A stretch of DNA of 36,318 bases. It comes from an uncultured Cytophagaceae bacterium (GTDB lineage: Bacteria; Bacteroidota; Bacteroidia; Cytophagales; Spirosomataceae). Location: NCBI GenBank assembly GCA_938008575.1, contig CALLKB010000197.1:1-36318 (forward strand), given 5' to 3'. A program made the position numbers and the translations under genes. This document shows, piece after piece, positions 7,526 through 15,598 of the stretch (its first letter is position 1; each line of letters opens with the position of its first letter). The notes beneath the pieces are model-generated. The model saw only the letters and a list, made by a program, of their open reading frames with translations. It was not told the origin of the DNA and ran no database searches.

Positions 7526-8509
7526 CTATTTCCGATACATCACCGTCTTCACCGCATCGATAGTACGAGCGACGTTTGGCAAAATCTCTTCGATTAATGT
7601 TGGAGCATATGGCAAAGGTAAGTCACGTGAATTCACACGAACTACAGGTGCATCTAAATAATCAAAAGCCCAACGTTGTAAGTGATATGCAATTTCAGAT
7701 GAGATAGCAGATAATGGATTGGCTTCCTCAACAACAACACAACGGTTTGTTTTCTTTACCGACTCAACAACTGTCAAATAATCGATTGGACGAACAGTAC
7801 GCAAATCGATTACTTCAGCATTGATTCCTTGTTTCGCTAATTCATCTACCGCTGGCAAAACCACACGTGACAACATTTTACCAAAAGTAACAATCGTCAC
7901 ATCTGTACCTTGTTTTACGATATTCGCTTTACCAATCGGAATTAAATATTCACCATCTGGCACTAAACCCTTATCTCCATACATCAATTCCGATTCCATG
8001 AAAATAACAGGGTCATTATCACGAATCGAAGCCTTCATTAAGCCTTTCGCATCTGCAGGCGTTGCAGGAACAACCACTTTAAGACCAGGAGTATTAGCAA
8101 ACCAATTTTCAAAATTGGACGAGTGTTGCGAAGATAATTGCCCAGCATTACCCGTAGGTCCACGGAAAACAATAGGACAAGAATACTGACCTCCCGACAT
8201 CGACATCAACTTAGACGCTGAGTTGATGATTTGGTCAATAGCCACTAAAGAGAAGTTAAAAGTCATGAACTCAACAATCGGACGTAAACCATTCGCTGCA
8301 GCACCTACACCGATACCACCGAAACCTAATTCAGCGATTGGGGTATCAATCACGCGCTCTGGACCAAATTCGTCCAACATACCTTGTGACACTTTGTAAG
8401 CACCATTGTATTCCGCAACTTCTTCTCCCATTAAGAAGACAGTATCGTCGCGACGCATTTCCTCTTGCATAGCCTCACGTAAGGCTTCTCTAAATTGAAT
8501 TTCTCTCAT
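7526..8509 (-). CDS. pdhB: Pyruvate dehydrogenase E1 component, beta subunit
   Basis: A 327-residue subunit of the thiamine-diphosphate decarboxylase of the pyruvate dehydrogenase complex, which feeds acetyl-CoA to the TCA cycle. MREIQFREALREAMQEEM at the N-terminus, the phosphate/potassium-site region PIVFRGPTGNAGQLSSQHS, and the C-terminal VVVEEANPLSAISSEIAYHLQ are standard for the transketolase-like beta chain. The length equals the usual 325 or so. A GTG start at 8572 would add 21 unlikely residues and would begin upstream of the predicted transcription start, so ATG 8509 is chosen. The alpha subunit and E2/E3 genes are not adjacent. A branched-chain 2-oxoacid dehydrogenase beta subunit is a less likely alternative. 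Confidence 0.92.
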   Translation of the reverse strand: MREIQFREALREAMQEEMRRDDTVFLMGEEVAEYNGAYKVSQGMLDEFGPERVIDTPIAELGFGGIGVGAAANGLRPIVEFMTFNFSLVAIDQIINSASKLMSMSGGQYSCPIVFRGPTGNAGQLSSQHSSNFENWFANTPGLKVVVPATPADAKGLMKASIRDNDPVIFMESELMYGDKGLVPDGEYLIPIGKANIVKQGTDVTIVTFGKMLSRVVLPAVDELAKQGINAEVIDLRTVRPIDYLTVVESVKKTNRCVVVEEANPLSAISSEIAYHLQRWAFDYLDAPVVRVNSRDLPLPYAPTLIEEILPNVARTIDAVKTVMYRK

Positions 8510-8544
8510 ATGATATCTTTGTTTTGGGCATTCCCAAGCAGCGA

Positions 8545-8575
8545 CAAAATTAGGCAAGAAAAAGCACACCACAAA
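8545..8575 (-). promoter_or_regulatory. Promoter of pdhB
   Basis: On the minus strand TTTG (8575-8572), exactly 19 bases, then TAATTTTG (8552-8545) is a perfect match to the Bacteroidota housekeeping promoter. The predicted start near 8538 gives a leader of about 29 nt to the ATG at 8509. Confidence 0.8.
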
Positions 8576-8619
8576 ACCAAAATTCAGGTTACAATCCGTC
8601 TATTTTAGTAAAATCGTCG

Positions 8620-8627
8620 TATTTTTG
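8620..8627 (+). promoter_or_regulatory. Candidate -7 box for aroB
   Basis: TATTTTTG matches TAnnTTTG; transcription would start near 8634, about 18 nt before ATG 8652. This argues against the upstream TTG (8625) as the start codon. There is no clear -33 box. Confidence 0.55.
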
Positions 8628-8651
8628 AATTTCCATCGAATAAAATCAACC

Positions 8652-9680
8652 ATGTCAGTTCAAATCGGCGCAATTTCTGCAACTTTATCGAGCTTTTTAA
8701 GCCAACACGATTATTCACATATCGCAGTTATTGTGGACGAAAAGACACAAAAACATTGTTTACCTCTTATTCAATCCTTACTCCCGAAAAATTATACGAA
8801 AATCGTTATCAAATCAGGTGAAGAGAATAAAACACTTGCGACCTGTGAGAAAATTTGGCAGGCGATGACACGTGCCAACATGGATCGTCATGGATTAGTC
8901 ATAAACCTGGGTGGTGGTGTAATTGGAGACATGGGTGGCTTTTGTGCATCAACGTATAAAAGAGGCATTGATTTTATTCAAATCCCTACTACCCTATTGG
9001 CACAAGTGGATGCAAGCGTAGGTGGAAAATTAGGCATCGATTTTCATGGCTTAAAGAATCACATTGGAGTATTCCAACTGCCTAAAACAGTTTTGATTGA
9101 TCCATTTTTTATTCAGACACTTCCACATCGTCAAAAACTATCGGGCTTTGCGGAAATCATCAAGCATTGCTTAATTAGAGACGCTGCAAAATGGGAAACA
9201 ATCGCAGCTTTGGATTTTGACCAAGTTGACCTAGCTGATTTAATCGCCCATTCTGTCGAAATCAAAAAAGCAGTTGTAGAAGAAGATCCGAAAGAAAAAG
9301 GCTTGCGAAAAATTTTAAATTTTGGACACACCTTAGGTCATGCGGTAGAAACCTACCTGTTGGGATTAGGCAAACGTGCCGTCTTGCATGGAGAAGCTAT
9401 TGCTGTCGGTATGATTACAGAGGCCTATTTGGCATTTGAACGCAACTTATTGGAGGCAGAAGAATTAGAGGCCATCGAAGCTATGTTATTTGCTACCTAC
9501 GGCCGTGTTCAAATTAAAGCAGATGAAATCCCAGCAATTATTCAATTAACATCCCAGGACAAGAAAAACAAAGGATCCGAAATTCGCTTTTCGCTGCTTA
9601 CAGGGATTGGTGATTGTGGCTATGATATTCCCGTGACCAAGGCGGAGATGAAGAAAGCCTTGGAGTATTACATCGGGTAA
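8652..9680 (+). CDS. aroB: 3-dehydroquinate synthase
   Basis: A 342-residue cytosolic, NAD- and metal-dependent enzyme that cyclises DAHP to 3-dehydroquinate, the second shikimate step. GGGVIGDMGGFCASTYKRG is the NAD-binding region, IPTTLLAQVDASVGGKLGID carries the substrate Asp and Lys residues, and GHTLGHAVE plus LHGEAIAVGM provide metal-binding histidines. Length is typical of AroB. A TTG start nine codons upstream is possible on paper but sits inside the -7 box. It is divergent from pdhB and abuts gatC tail to tail with no intergenic base. DAHP synthase, the preceding step, is 3.5 kb away and unlinked transcriptionally. Confidence 0.95.
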   Translation: MSVQIGAISATLSSFLSQHDYSHIAVIVDEKTQKHCLPLIQSLLPKNYTKIVIKSGEENKTLATCEKIWQAMTRANMDRHGLVINLGGGVIGDMGGFCASTYKRGIDFIQIPTTLLAQVDASVGGKLGIDFHGLKNHIGVFQLPKTVLIDPFFIQTLPHRQKLSGFAEIIKHCLIRDAAKWETIAALDFDQVDLADLIAHSVEIKKAVVEEDPKEKGLRKILNFGHTLGHAVETYLLGLGKRAVLHGEAIAVGMITEAYLAFERNLLEAEELEAIEAMLFATYGRVQIKADEIPAIIQLTSQDKKNKGSEIRFSLLTGIGDCGYDIPVTKAEMKKALEYYIG

Positions 9681-9968
9681 CTATTCGATTACTTGCGGAA
9701 CTTTAAAATATTGCTCGTTGGTATCCGGCCCTAATGCGAGTGCTTTTTCACGCGTTAAATTCGAAATCGCTTTATCTTCTCGGAAATGATTTAAAGCTGA
9801 AGTCATGTGTGCCAAAGGGGCAACATGCTGCGTATCCACCACATTCAAAGCTTCCATCCAATCCAAAACCTTGTTGATGGAATCTTGCATTTCTCCCACC
9901 TTGGATTCTTTCAAATCCAAACGCGCTAGATGCGCAATTTTAACAACATCCTCTTTACTTACCTTCAT
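9681..9968 (-). CDS. gatC: Aspartyl/glutamyl-tRNA amidotransferase subunit C
   Basis: A 95-residue stabilising subunit of the GatCAB amidotransferase, which converts misacylated Asp-tRNA-Asn or Glu-tRNA-Gln to the amide form. The signature HLARLDL near the N-terminus, INKVLDWMEALNVVDT in the middle and a VPQVIE end match the family at normal length. gatA and gatB are not in the window. It is the last gene of the ridA-gltX-small ORF-gatC operon and overlaps the preceding small gene by 14 nt, so translation is probably coupled. Sitting downstream of gltX makes functional sense, although asparaginyl rather than glutaminyl amidation is also possible. Confidence 0.92.
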   Translation of the reverse strand: MKVSKEDVVKIAHLARLDLKESKVGEMQDSINKVLDWMEALNVVDTQHVAPLAHMTSALNHFREDKAISNLTREKALALGPDTNEQYFKVPQVIE

Positions 9969-10137
9969 CTTTCTTTGATCTTAATTTTTTATCCTCCGGC
10001 ATTTCTTTATCCAAAAATGCGTTCAAGGCATCACGATCCAAATTTGTCGTGATTTGGCCCAATGAATCTATATTCATTTCAAATCCTGCTAAATCCGGAT
10101 GCACTTTGGGAGCCTTAGGTTTCGGTTTTGCTTTCAT
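9955..10137 (-). CDS. Small charged protein between gltX and gatC, unknown function
   Basis: A 60-residue, highly charged protein. It has a lysine/proline-rich head (MKAKPKPKAPKVHPDLAGFEM), a central stretch resembling a short fold (IDSLGQITTNLDRDALNAFLD) and a charged tail. There is no signal peptide or membrane segment. Its ATG overlaps the gltX stop by one base (TAATG) and its end overlaps gatC by 14 nt. This double coupling is strong evidence that it is a translated gene rather than a chance frame. I believe similar small proteins sit next to gatC in other Bacteroidota, but I cannot name a function. Confidence 0.78.
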   Translation of the reverse strand: MKAKPKPKAPKVHPDLAGFEMNIDSLGQITTNLDRDALNAFLDKEMPEDKKLRSKKDEGK

Positions 10138-11642
10138 TAGCTATTTTTTGGAAATGCTTGCAATGCCGCTGTTAATCGTTCTACCACTTGATCTTTTCCC
10201 CATAATTGCATGGAAATCATCAAATCTGGCCCTGCTCCATTGCCACTAAGGGCAACACGTAAAATTTGCATCACCTTACCCATTTTGATTCCTGCCGCTT
10301 CTAAACATTCGTGAATCGCATGTTTTATCTCGTCGGCTTGCCAAACGGCAACTTTAGGCAACGCATCTGCCAATAAGCGTAAACCTTTCTCAGCTTCTGC
10401 ATTCCATTTATTTTGAATAACAGCCTCTTCATAATTCGAAGGCTTTTCGATAAATGCAGCCACCAACGTTGACAATTCCTGAGGAAAAGTAATTCGGTCT
10501 AAAAACAGAGAAACAAATGCCAAACCTTGTTCGGCAGGTAAATGTCCCAAATATTCTTTCGCTAATAATTCAGGTGCTTGTTGTTTCAAATATTGCTCAT
10601 TAAACCATTTGGCTTTATTCACATCAAATTTGGCTCCTGCTTTGTTGATACGTTCCAATGAAAAGGCATCAACTAATTCCGTCAAGCTAAATAATTCTTG
10701 CTCCGTACCTGGATTCCAACCTAAAAAGGCTAAAAAATTCAAAGTCGCTTCAGGCAAATAGCCTTCTTGCTTAAATCCTTTGGAAACGGCACCCGTTTGC
10801 GGATCCGTCCATTCCATGGGGAATACAGGGAAACCGCCTAAATCCGCATCGCGCTTCGACAGTTTACCATTTCCTTCCGGCTTCAATAAAAGTGGTAGGT
10901 GCGCAAATTGAGGCGCGGTCCAACCGAATGCTTGGTATAATAAAATATGTAAAGGAGCCGATGGTAACCACTCTTCTCCTCGAATCACATGTGTAATTTC
11001 CATGATGTGATCATCCACTACATTCGCCAAATGATAAGTAGGCATGCCATCGGATTTCATCAAAACCTTATCATCGATACTCGACGTATGGACATGCACC
11101 CAGTCACGTACAGAATCTTGGAAACGAATTTCCCCTTTGGCAGGAACCTTTAAACGAATCACATACGGTGTATTCGCATCCAATAATGCTTGAACTTCTG
11201 CAGCAGGTAAAGCCAAAGAATTACGCAATTTAACGCGAGTTAACGCATTATATTGAAATGCAGAACCTTTACTTTCAAACATCGTCCGCATCGCATCCAA
11301 TTCCTCGGATGTATCAAATGCATAATAGGCTTTTTCTTCGCGGATCAATTGATCAGCATAGGCTTTGTAAAGCTCTTTCCGCTCGCTTTGGCGGTAAGGA
11401 GCATGCGGTCCATCAGCACCCACACCTTCATCGGGACTTATGCCCAACCAAGCTAAGCTTTCTAAAATGTATTGTTCCGCACCGGGAACGAAACGAGTTT
11501 GGTCGGTATCTTCAATTCGAAGAATGAATGTACCGCCCATTTTGCGCGCGAAAAGGTAATTGTATAACGCGGTTCTAACCCCACCGATGTGCAATGGACC
11601 CGTAGGACTTGGGGCAAAACGAACGCGAACAGATGATGACAT
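10137..11642 (-). CDS. gltX: Glutamyl-tRNA synthetase
   Basis: A 501-residue class I synthetase charging tRNA-Glu. The HIGH motif is PSPTGPLHIGG (11-21) and KMSKS appears as KLSKRD near residue 260, followed by the helical anticodon-binding domain to the C-terminus. The region between HIGH and 180 lacks the four-cysteine zinc site of some GluRS enzymes. The length fits Bacteroidota GltX. It starts three bases after the ridA stop, so the two are co-transcribed. Co-operonic gatC raises the possibility that the enzyme also feeds Glu-tRNA-Gln to GatCAB, but discrimination cannot be judged from sequence here. Confidence 0.95.
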   Translation of the reverse strand: MSSSVRVRFAPSPTGPLHIGGVRTALYNYLFARKMGGTFILRIEDTDQTRFVPGAEQYILESLAWLGISPDEGVGADGPHAPYRQSERKELYKAYADQLIREEKAYYAFDTSEELDAMRTMFESKGSAFQYNALTRVKLRNSLALPAAEVQALLDANTPYVIRLKVPAKGEIRFQDSVRDWVHVHTSSIDDKVLMKSDGMPTYHLANVVDDHIMEITHVIRGEEWLPSAPLHILLYQAFGWTAPQFAHLPLLLKPEGNGKLSKRDADLGGFPVFPMEWTDPQTGAVSKGFKQEGYLPEATLNFLAFLGWNPGTEQELFSLTELVDAFSLERINKAGAKFDVNKAKWFNEQYLKQQAPELLAKEYLGHLPAEQGLAFVSLFLDRITFPQELSTLVAAFIEKPSNYEEAVIQNKWNAEAEKGLRLLADALPKVAVWQADEIKHAIHECLEAAGIKMGKVMQILRVALSGNGAGPDLMISMQLWGKDQVVERLTAALQAFPKNS

Positions 11643-11645
11643 ATA

Positions 11646-12020
11646 TTATGATTTATAGGCAATACAAGCAATTTCAACACGCACGTCTTTCGGGAGTCTT
11701 GCAACTTCGACCGTTTCGCGTGCGGGAGGATTCTCGGGGAAATAAGCCCCATAGACTTGGTTAATTTTGGCAAAATTATCCATGTCTTTGACAAAGATGG
11801 AACATTTGACCACATCCGAATACGTGCAACCTGCCGCTTTTAGAATGTGTCCCATGTTTTTCATGACTTGGTCCGTTTCTTCCTCGATGCTCGCGCCAGA
11901 CTCAAACACGCTTAAAGCGATTTGACCGGATACGAAAACCATGCCATTCACTTCGACCGCTTGCGAGTAAGGACCAATTGCCGCGGGTGCGTCAGGAGAA
12001 AAAATTATTTTTTTTGTCAT
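11646..12020 (-). CDS. ridA: RidA family reactive enamine/imine deaminase
   Basis: A 124-residue cytosolic protein that hydrolyses reactive 2-aminoacrylate-type intermediates formed by PLP enzymes. Family hallmarks are KIIFSPDAPAAIGPYSQAV at the start, GQIAL, and the catalytic Arg101 within RETVEVARLP, followed by VEIACIAY with Glu116. The positions correspond to the active site of characterised RidA trimers. A start ten codons upstream (12050) adds an unlikely VTCISYFKG leader, so ATG 12020 is preferred. It heads the operon with gltX, the small ORF and gatC, and its 5' end is 76 bp from the divergent DMT transporter gene. Confidence 0.92.
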   Translation of the reverse strand: MTKKIIFSPDAPAAIGPYSQAVEVNGMVFVSGQIALSVFESGASIEEETDQVMKNMGHILKAAGCTYSDVVKCSIFVKDMDNFAKINQVYGAYFPENPPARETVEVARLPKDVRVEIACIAYKS

Positions 12021-12096
12021 ACCTTTGAAATAAGAGATGCAAGTTACCAAAATTTGCCTGAATCTCGAATCAGGAAACTGCGGAATCGATTAATTC

Positions 12097-12993
12097 ATGC
12101 GTAAAAAAATACACAAGGTTTGGTATAAAAATAAAGGAATCGGCTACATGCTTATTTCTTCTTTGTGTTTTGCATTGATGTCGGCACTTGCCAAATCCAT
12201 GAGCGACCGATTCGGATCTGTGGAATTGGTGTTTTTTCGAAGTGCTGTGGGCCTCCCCTTTCTGCTAACAAGTTTGATTCGCAGGCCGGCAGTACAAAAA
12301 GGCGGAAAACTTTATTTCATTATTCTTCGGGGTTTGCTGGGAGCATTTACTTTGTATTGCTTGTTCTACACCTTGGAACATTTGGGACTTTCGTTAACTA
12401 ATACTTACGGTCAAGCATTTCCATTGTTCATTGCAATCTTTAGCTTTTTCCTTATCCCAAATGAGCGTTTGACAGGCAAGCAGGTCTTGTTTTTGTTGGT
12501 CGGCTTTTTCGGAATATTACTAATCTTCCAACCGGAAGCTACAGGCCAATGGTTCAATCATGCGACAGGAATCATTTATGCAATGGGAACGGCGCTCGGT
12601 TACCTAGCGATTAAAGAGGCACAGAAATATTATGACTCTCGCTGGGTGGTTGTGTCCTTTATGGGTGCTGGCTTAATTGCATCGACCATCTCCTTATGCT
12701 TGGGTACATTTTTAGAAATGCCCAACAGTTTTTTTACGGGAGTTTGGGTGATGCCTACACCTTTTGAGTGGCTAAAAGCATTAGTTATGGGCTTACTGGC
12801 CCTGGGTGTTCAATACTTTACGACCCAGGCTTTATTGAATGAGAAAACTAGTATTGTAGGTGCTGTGGGAAATAGTGCCGTGGTGTTTTCGATTGCCATT
12901 GAAATTGCATTGGGTCATGGCTTTCCATCCTTTTTGATTTGCTTGGGGATGGTGATGGTGGTTTGGGGGAGTTATCGGGTGAGTAAGAAGTGA
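12097..12993 (+). CDS. EamA/DMT-superfamily transporter
   Basis: A 298-residue inner-membrane exporter-type permease with about ten hydrophobic helices in two EamA repeats. The first begins at GYMLISSLCFALMSALAKSM and the second at TGIIYAMGTALGYLAIKEA. A short basic N-terminus (RKKIHKVWYKNKG) faces the cytosol by the positive-inside rule. The family includes exporters of amino acids and metabolites, but the substrate is not predictable here. The ATG at 12148 inside helix 1 is a less likely start. It is monocistronic and divergent from ridA, and a GAGTTAA-type heptamer array begins within six bases of the stop. Confidence 0.88.
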   Translation: MRKKIHKVWYKNKGIGYMLISSLCFALMSALAKSMSDRFGSVELVFFRSAVGLPFLLTSLIRRPAVQKGGKLYFIILRGLLGAFTLYCLFYTLEHLGLSLTNTYGQAFPLFIAIFSFFLIPNERLTGKQVLFLLVGFFGILLIFQPEATGQWFNHATGIIYAMGTALGYLAIKEAQKYYDSRWVVVSFMGAGLIASTISLCLGTFLEMPNSFFTGVWVMPTPFEWLKALVMGLLALGVQYFTTQALLNEKTSIVGAVGNSAVVFSIAIEIALGHGFPSFLICLGMVMVVWGSYRVSKK

Positions 12994-12998
12994 GGGAA

Positions 12999-13054
12999 GA
13001 GTTAAGAGCTAAGAGTGAAGAATTAAGCGTGTAGAATTAAGAGGTAAGAGGTGG
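12999..13054 (+). repeat. Heptanucleotide array, GAGTTAA family (8 units)
   Basis: Eight contiguous 7-bp units, including GAGTTAA, GAGTGAA, GAATTAA and GAGGTAA, begin five bases after the DMT transporter stop codon. Confidence 0.85.
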
Positions 13055-13089
13055 AGAAAGCACAAGTATTTCAATCCATCAATCACAAC

Positions 13090-13129
13090 AACTCTTCACT
13101 CTTAACTCTTAACTCTTAATTCTTAACTC
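13090..13129 (-). repeat. Heptanucleotide array, GAGTTAA family, inverted
   Basis: Five full units and a partial unit read GAGTTAA/GAGTGAA on the minus strand. The array is inverted relative to the one at 12999 and co-directional with the DAHP synthase gene, starting just past that gene's terminator. Confidence 0.83.
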
Positions 13130-13131
13130 AT

Positions 13132-13167
13132 TAAAAAAAGCGAGCCCCAAGATTTCTCTCAGGGCTC
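13132..13167 (-). terminator. Intrinsic terminator of the DAHP synthase/chorismate mutase gene
   Basis: GAGCCC (13142-13147) pairs with GGGCTC (13162-13167) across a 14-nt loop. On the minus strand it is followed by a run of seven T. Confidence 0.85.
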
Positions 13168-13194
13168 AGCAATCAATATATTACAAAGTTCAAA

Positions 13195-14289
13195 TTATGC
13201 CGTAGCAGAATTCATTACTTCCGTTTGCTTACGGATAGATTCTAAGTGAACCAATTTGAACATTTCCTCTACGAATTCAGGATACAAGCCTAAGCCTTTA
13301 GCTTGGTTTGCACGATCATTGTGTAATTGCTTCCAACGATCCAATTGCAAAACAGCAACGTTGTTATCACGCTTGTACTCACCTAATTTCTCAACAACCG
13401 CCATACGAGCAGCTAAAACTTCCATCAATTCACGATCGATGTTGTCAATCTTCTCACGAAGACCTGCTAATTCGTCAGAGAAGTCTGAACCGTAATTTGC
13501 ATTACGAACTTCTAATTCGCGCAACATTTCACCTAATTTCTCAGGAGTAACTTGTTGAGAAGCATCTGACCATGCTGCATCTGGATCGCGGTGAGTCTCG
13601 ATGATCATACCATCGTAGTTCAAATCCAAGATACGTTGAGACAATTCCATCAATAAAGCACGCTTTCCAGCCATGTGCGATGGATCACCGATAATCGGCA
13701 TTTGAGGGAACAAACGCTTCAACTCAACCGCCATTGCCCACATCGGTGAGTTACGGTATTTCGTTTCTTGTGCGTTTGAGAAACCACGGTGAATAGCACC
13801 TAATTTCTTGATACCTGAACCTTGTAAACGCTCAAATGCACCTACCCATAAAGCCAAATCAGGATTAACCGGATTTTTAACCAATACAGGAACATCAACA
13901 CCTTTCAATGCGTCAGCTAAATCTTGTACGTTGAATGGATTAACGGTAGTACGTGCACCAATCCACAATACATCAACACCATATTTCAAAGCCAATTCAA
14001 TGTGCTCAGGCGTTGCAACTTCGATAGCCAATGGCAATCCCGTTTCTTTTTTCGCCTCAACCAACCACTTCAAAGCAGGTTCACCCATACCTTCAAAGCT
14101 TCCTGGACGTGTACGAGGTTTCCAAACTCCAGCACGCATAATGTGTGCATAACCTTCCGCCTTGATACGACGGGCAGTTTCTAATACTTGCTCCTCAGTT
14201 TCAGCTGAACATGGACCCGCAATAATCAACGGCTTTCCACCAGTCTGAATCCACTCTTGCATAGGTACAATGTCTAAATTGGCATTCAT
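13195..14289 (-). CDS. Bifunctional DAHP synthase / chorismate mutase (C-terminal AroQ)
   Basis: A 364-residue fusion. Residues 1-260 are a type I (KDO8P-synthase-like) DAHP synthase, which condenses PEP and erythrose-4-phosphate to open the shikimate pathway. It shows IAGPCSAET near residue 25, RAGVWKPRTRPGSFEG, and WIGARTTVNPF. Residues 273-355 are an AroQ chorismate mutase (REKIDNIDRELMEVLAARM, then KLGEYKR), which rearranges chorismate to prephenate. In this fusion class the mutase domain also acts as the sensor for prephenate feedback (family knowledge). A second in-frame ATG lies two codons downstream. It is monocistronic, ends in its own terminator and is divergent from the proline dehydrogenase gene. 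Confidence 0.95.
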   Translation of the reverse strand: MNANLDIVPMQEWIQTGGKPLIIAGPCSAETEEQVLETARRIKAEGYAHIMRAGVWKPRTRPGSFEGMGEPALKWLVEAKKETGLPLAIEVATPEHIELALKYGVDVLWIGARTTVNPFNVQDLADALKGVDVPVLVKNPVNPDLALWVGAFERLQGSGIKKLGAIHRGFSNAQETKYRNSPMWAMAVELKRLFPQMPIIGDPSHMAGKRALLMELSQRILDLNYDGMIIETHRDPDAAWSDASQQVTPEKLGEMLRELEVRNANYGSDFSDELAGLREKIDNIDRELMEVLAARMAVVEKLGEYKRDNNVAVLQLDRWKQLHNDRANQAKGLGLYPEFVEEMFKLVHLESIRKQTEVMNSATA

Positions 14290-14375
14290 AATTTTCGGAT
14301 TTACAAGGCTAACGCCCCAAACGTTTTGTTTATTTTATTTTATACTTCACCGATTCAACGGATTATTAATTCTCT

Positions 14376-14383
14376 TATATTTG
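14376..14383 (+). promoter_or_regulatory. Candidate -7 box for proline dehydrogenase
   Basis: TATATTTG fits TAnnTTTG and predicts a start near 14390, about 12 nt before ATG 14402. It excludes the longer frame that begins at 14270. The -33 match is weak. Confidence 0.5.
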
Positions 14384-14401
14384 CAAGCTATTTCAAAATC
14401 A

Positions 14402-15598
14402 ATGAACAAAATCAACGCTTCAACCATACCTCACTTATCGTTCGAAGACACACAAATTGCCTTTGCATCTAAATCCAACTTTAAACTCAAAAAGGCCTAT
14501 TGGATTTTTGCCTTAATGAACCAAAATTGGCTTGTAAAGTTAGGGACTTTTTTCATCAAATTGTTCCTTTTCCTCCATTTTCCCATTAAAAAACTGATAA
14601 AATCTACGATTTTCGAGCAATTTTGTGGTGGAGAAACGATTCAAGAATGCAAACAGACGATTGACCAATTACAATTAGGAAAGATTGGAACGATTCTTGA
14701 CTACTCAGTTGAGGGAGAAGAAAATGAAAAATCCTTTCAAACAACCAAGCAAGAAATCTTAAAAACGATTCAAAAAGCACATGAGAATCAAGCCATTCCA
14801 TTTGCCGTTTTTAAAATGACGGGCATTTTCCAAGCAGAACTTTTGGAAGAATTCCAAACCGAATCAGGCTTAGCAGAAGAAAACGAAGCTGCATTCCAAC
14901 ACAGCAAAGAAATACTAATAGAGATTTGCCAAAAGGCATATGATTTAAAGGTTCGCCTTTTTATCGATGCAGAAGAAAGTTGGATGCAAGGAACCATTGA
15001 TACATTGACATATGAGATGATGGAAAGGTTTAACCAATCACAAGCTATCATTTTCAATACATTTCAAATGTATCGCGTGGATATGTTAGAAAATTTGACA
15101 AATGCCATTGCAGCAGCTAAAAACAAAAACTATTTCTTGGGTGTAAAATTGGTTCGTGGAGCGTATTTGGAAAAAGAACGCCAGCGAGCACATGAAGATG
15201 AATATTCTGAACCGCTTCACAAAGACAAGGCACATACTGACCAAGATTTCAATTTAGGAATGTTGGCCTGCCTGAATAACATCGACCGAGTACATTTTTG
15301 TATCGGAACACATAACGAATATAGTTGCCAATTACTTGCTGAAGAAATGGCGAAGCAGCAAATTCCACACAATCACCCGAATATTTACTTCGCGCAATTA
15401 TTAGGCATGTCGGACAATATCAGTTACAATCTCGCGGCATCAGGATATAATGTAGCCAAATACGTTCCTTATGGTCCCGTTGAATCCGTAATGCCTTATT
15501 TATTCCGTAGGGCAGAGGAAAACAGTTCTATTGCTGGACAAACTTCACGAGAATACACGTTATTGCAAAATGAAGTTAAACGTAGAAAAAACGCCTAA
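14402..15598 (+). CDS. Proline dehydrogenase
   Basis: A 398-residue FAD-dependent enzyme that oxidises proline to pyrroline-5-carboxylate and passes electrons to the quinone pool at the inner membrane. The beta/alpha-barrel motifs are KLVRGAYLEKER and, near the C-terminus, YGPVESVMPYLFRRAEENSS, which contains the RRxxEN substrate-binding motif. It is a stand-alone PRODH without the P5C dehydrogenase domain of PutA. Residues 30-60 are hydrophobic and may touch the membrane. The frame is open for 44 codons upstream, but that part lies before the predicted transcription start. The stop overlaps lspA by one base (TAATG), so the two are translationally coupled despite unrelated roles. Confidence 0.93.
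   Translation: MNKINASTIPHLSFEDTQIAFASKSNFKLKKAYWIFALMNQNWLVKLGTFFIKLFLFLHFPIKKLIKSTIFEQFCGGETIQECKQTIDQLQLGKIGTILDYSVEGEENEKSFQTTKQEILKTIQKAHENQAIPFAVFKMTGIFQAELLEEFQTESGLAEENEAAFQHSKEILIEICQKAYDLKVRLFIDAEESWMQGTIDTLTYEMMERFNQSQAIIFNTFQMYRVDMLENLTNAIAAAKNKNYFLGVKLVRGAYLEKERQRAHEDEYSEPLHKDKAHTDQDFNLGMLACLNNIDRVHFCIGTHNEYSCQLLAEEMAKQQIPHNHPNIYFAQLLGMSDNISYNLAASGYNVAKYVPYGPVESVMPYLFRRAEENSSIAGQTSREYTLLQNEVKRRKNA

Noticed and set aside
7821..8189. 122-codon plus-strand frame antisense to pdhB
   Set aside because: Antisense shadow of a conserved gene; composition reflects complementary codons and no motif is visible.
11462..11815. 117-codon minus-strand frame across ridA and gltX
   Set aside because: Overlaps two certain genes in another frame and shows no domain.
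14270..14401. 44-residue N-terminal extension of proline dehydrogenase
   Set aside because: Lies before the predicted -7 box and transcription start, and overlaps the start of the divergent DAHP synthase gene.
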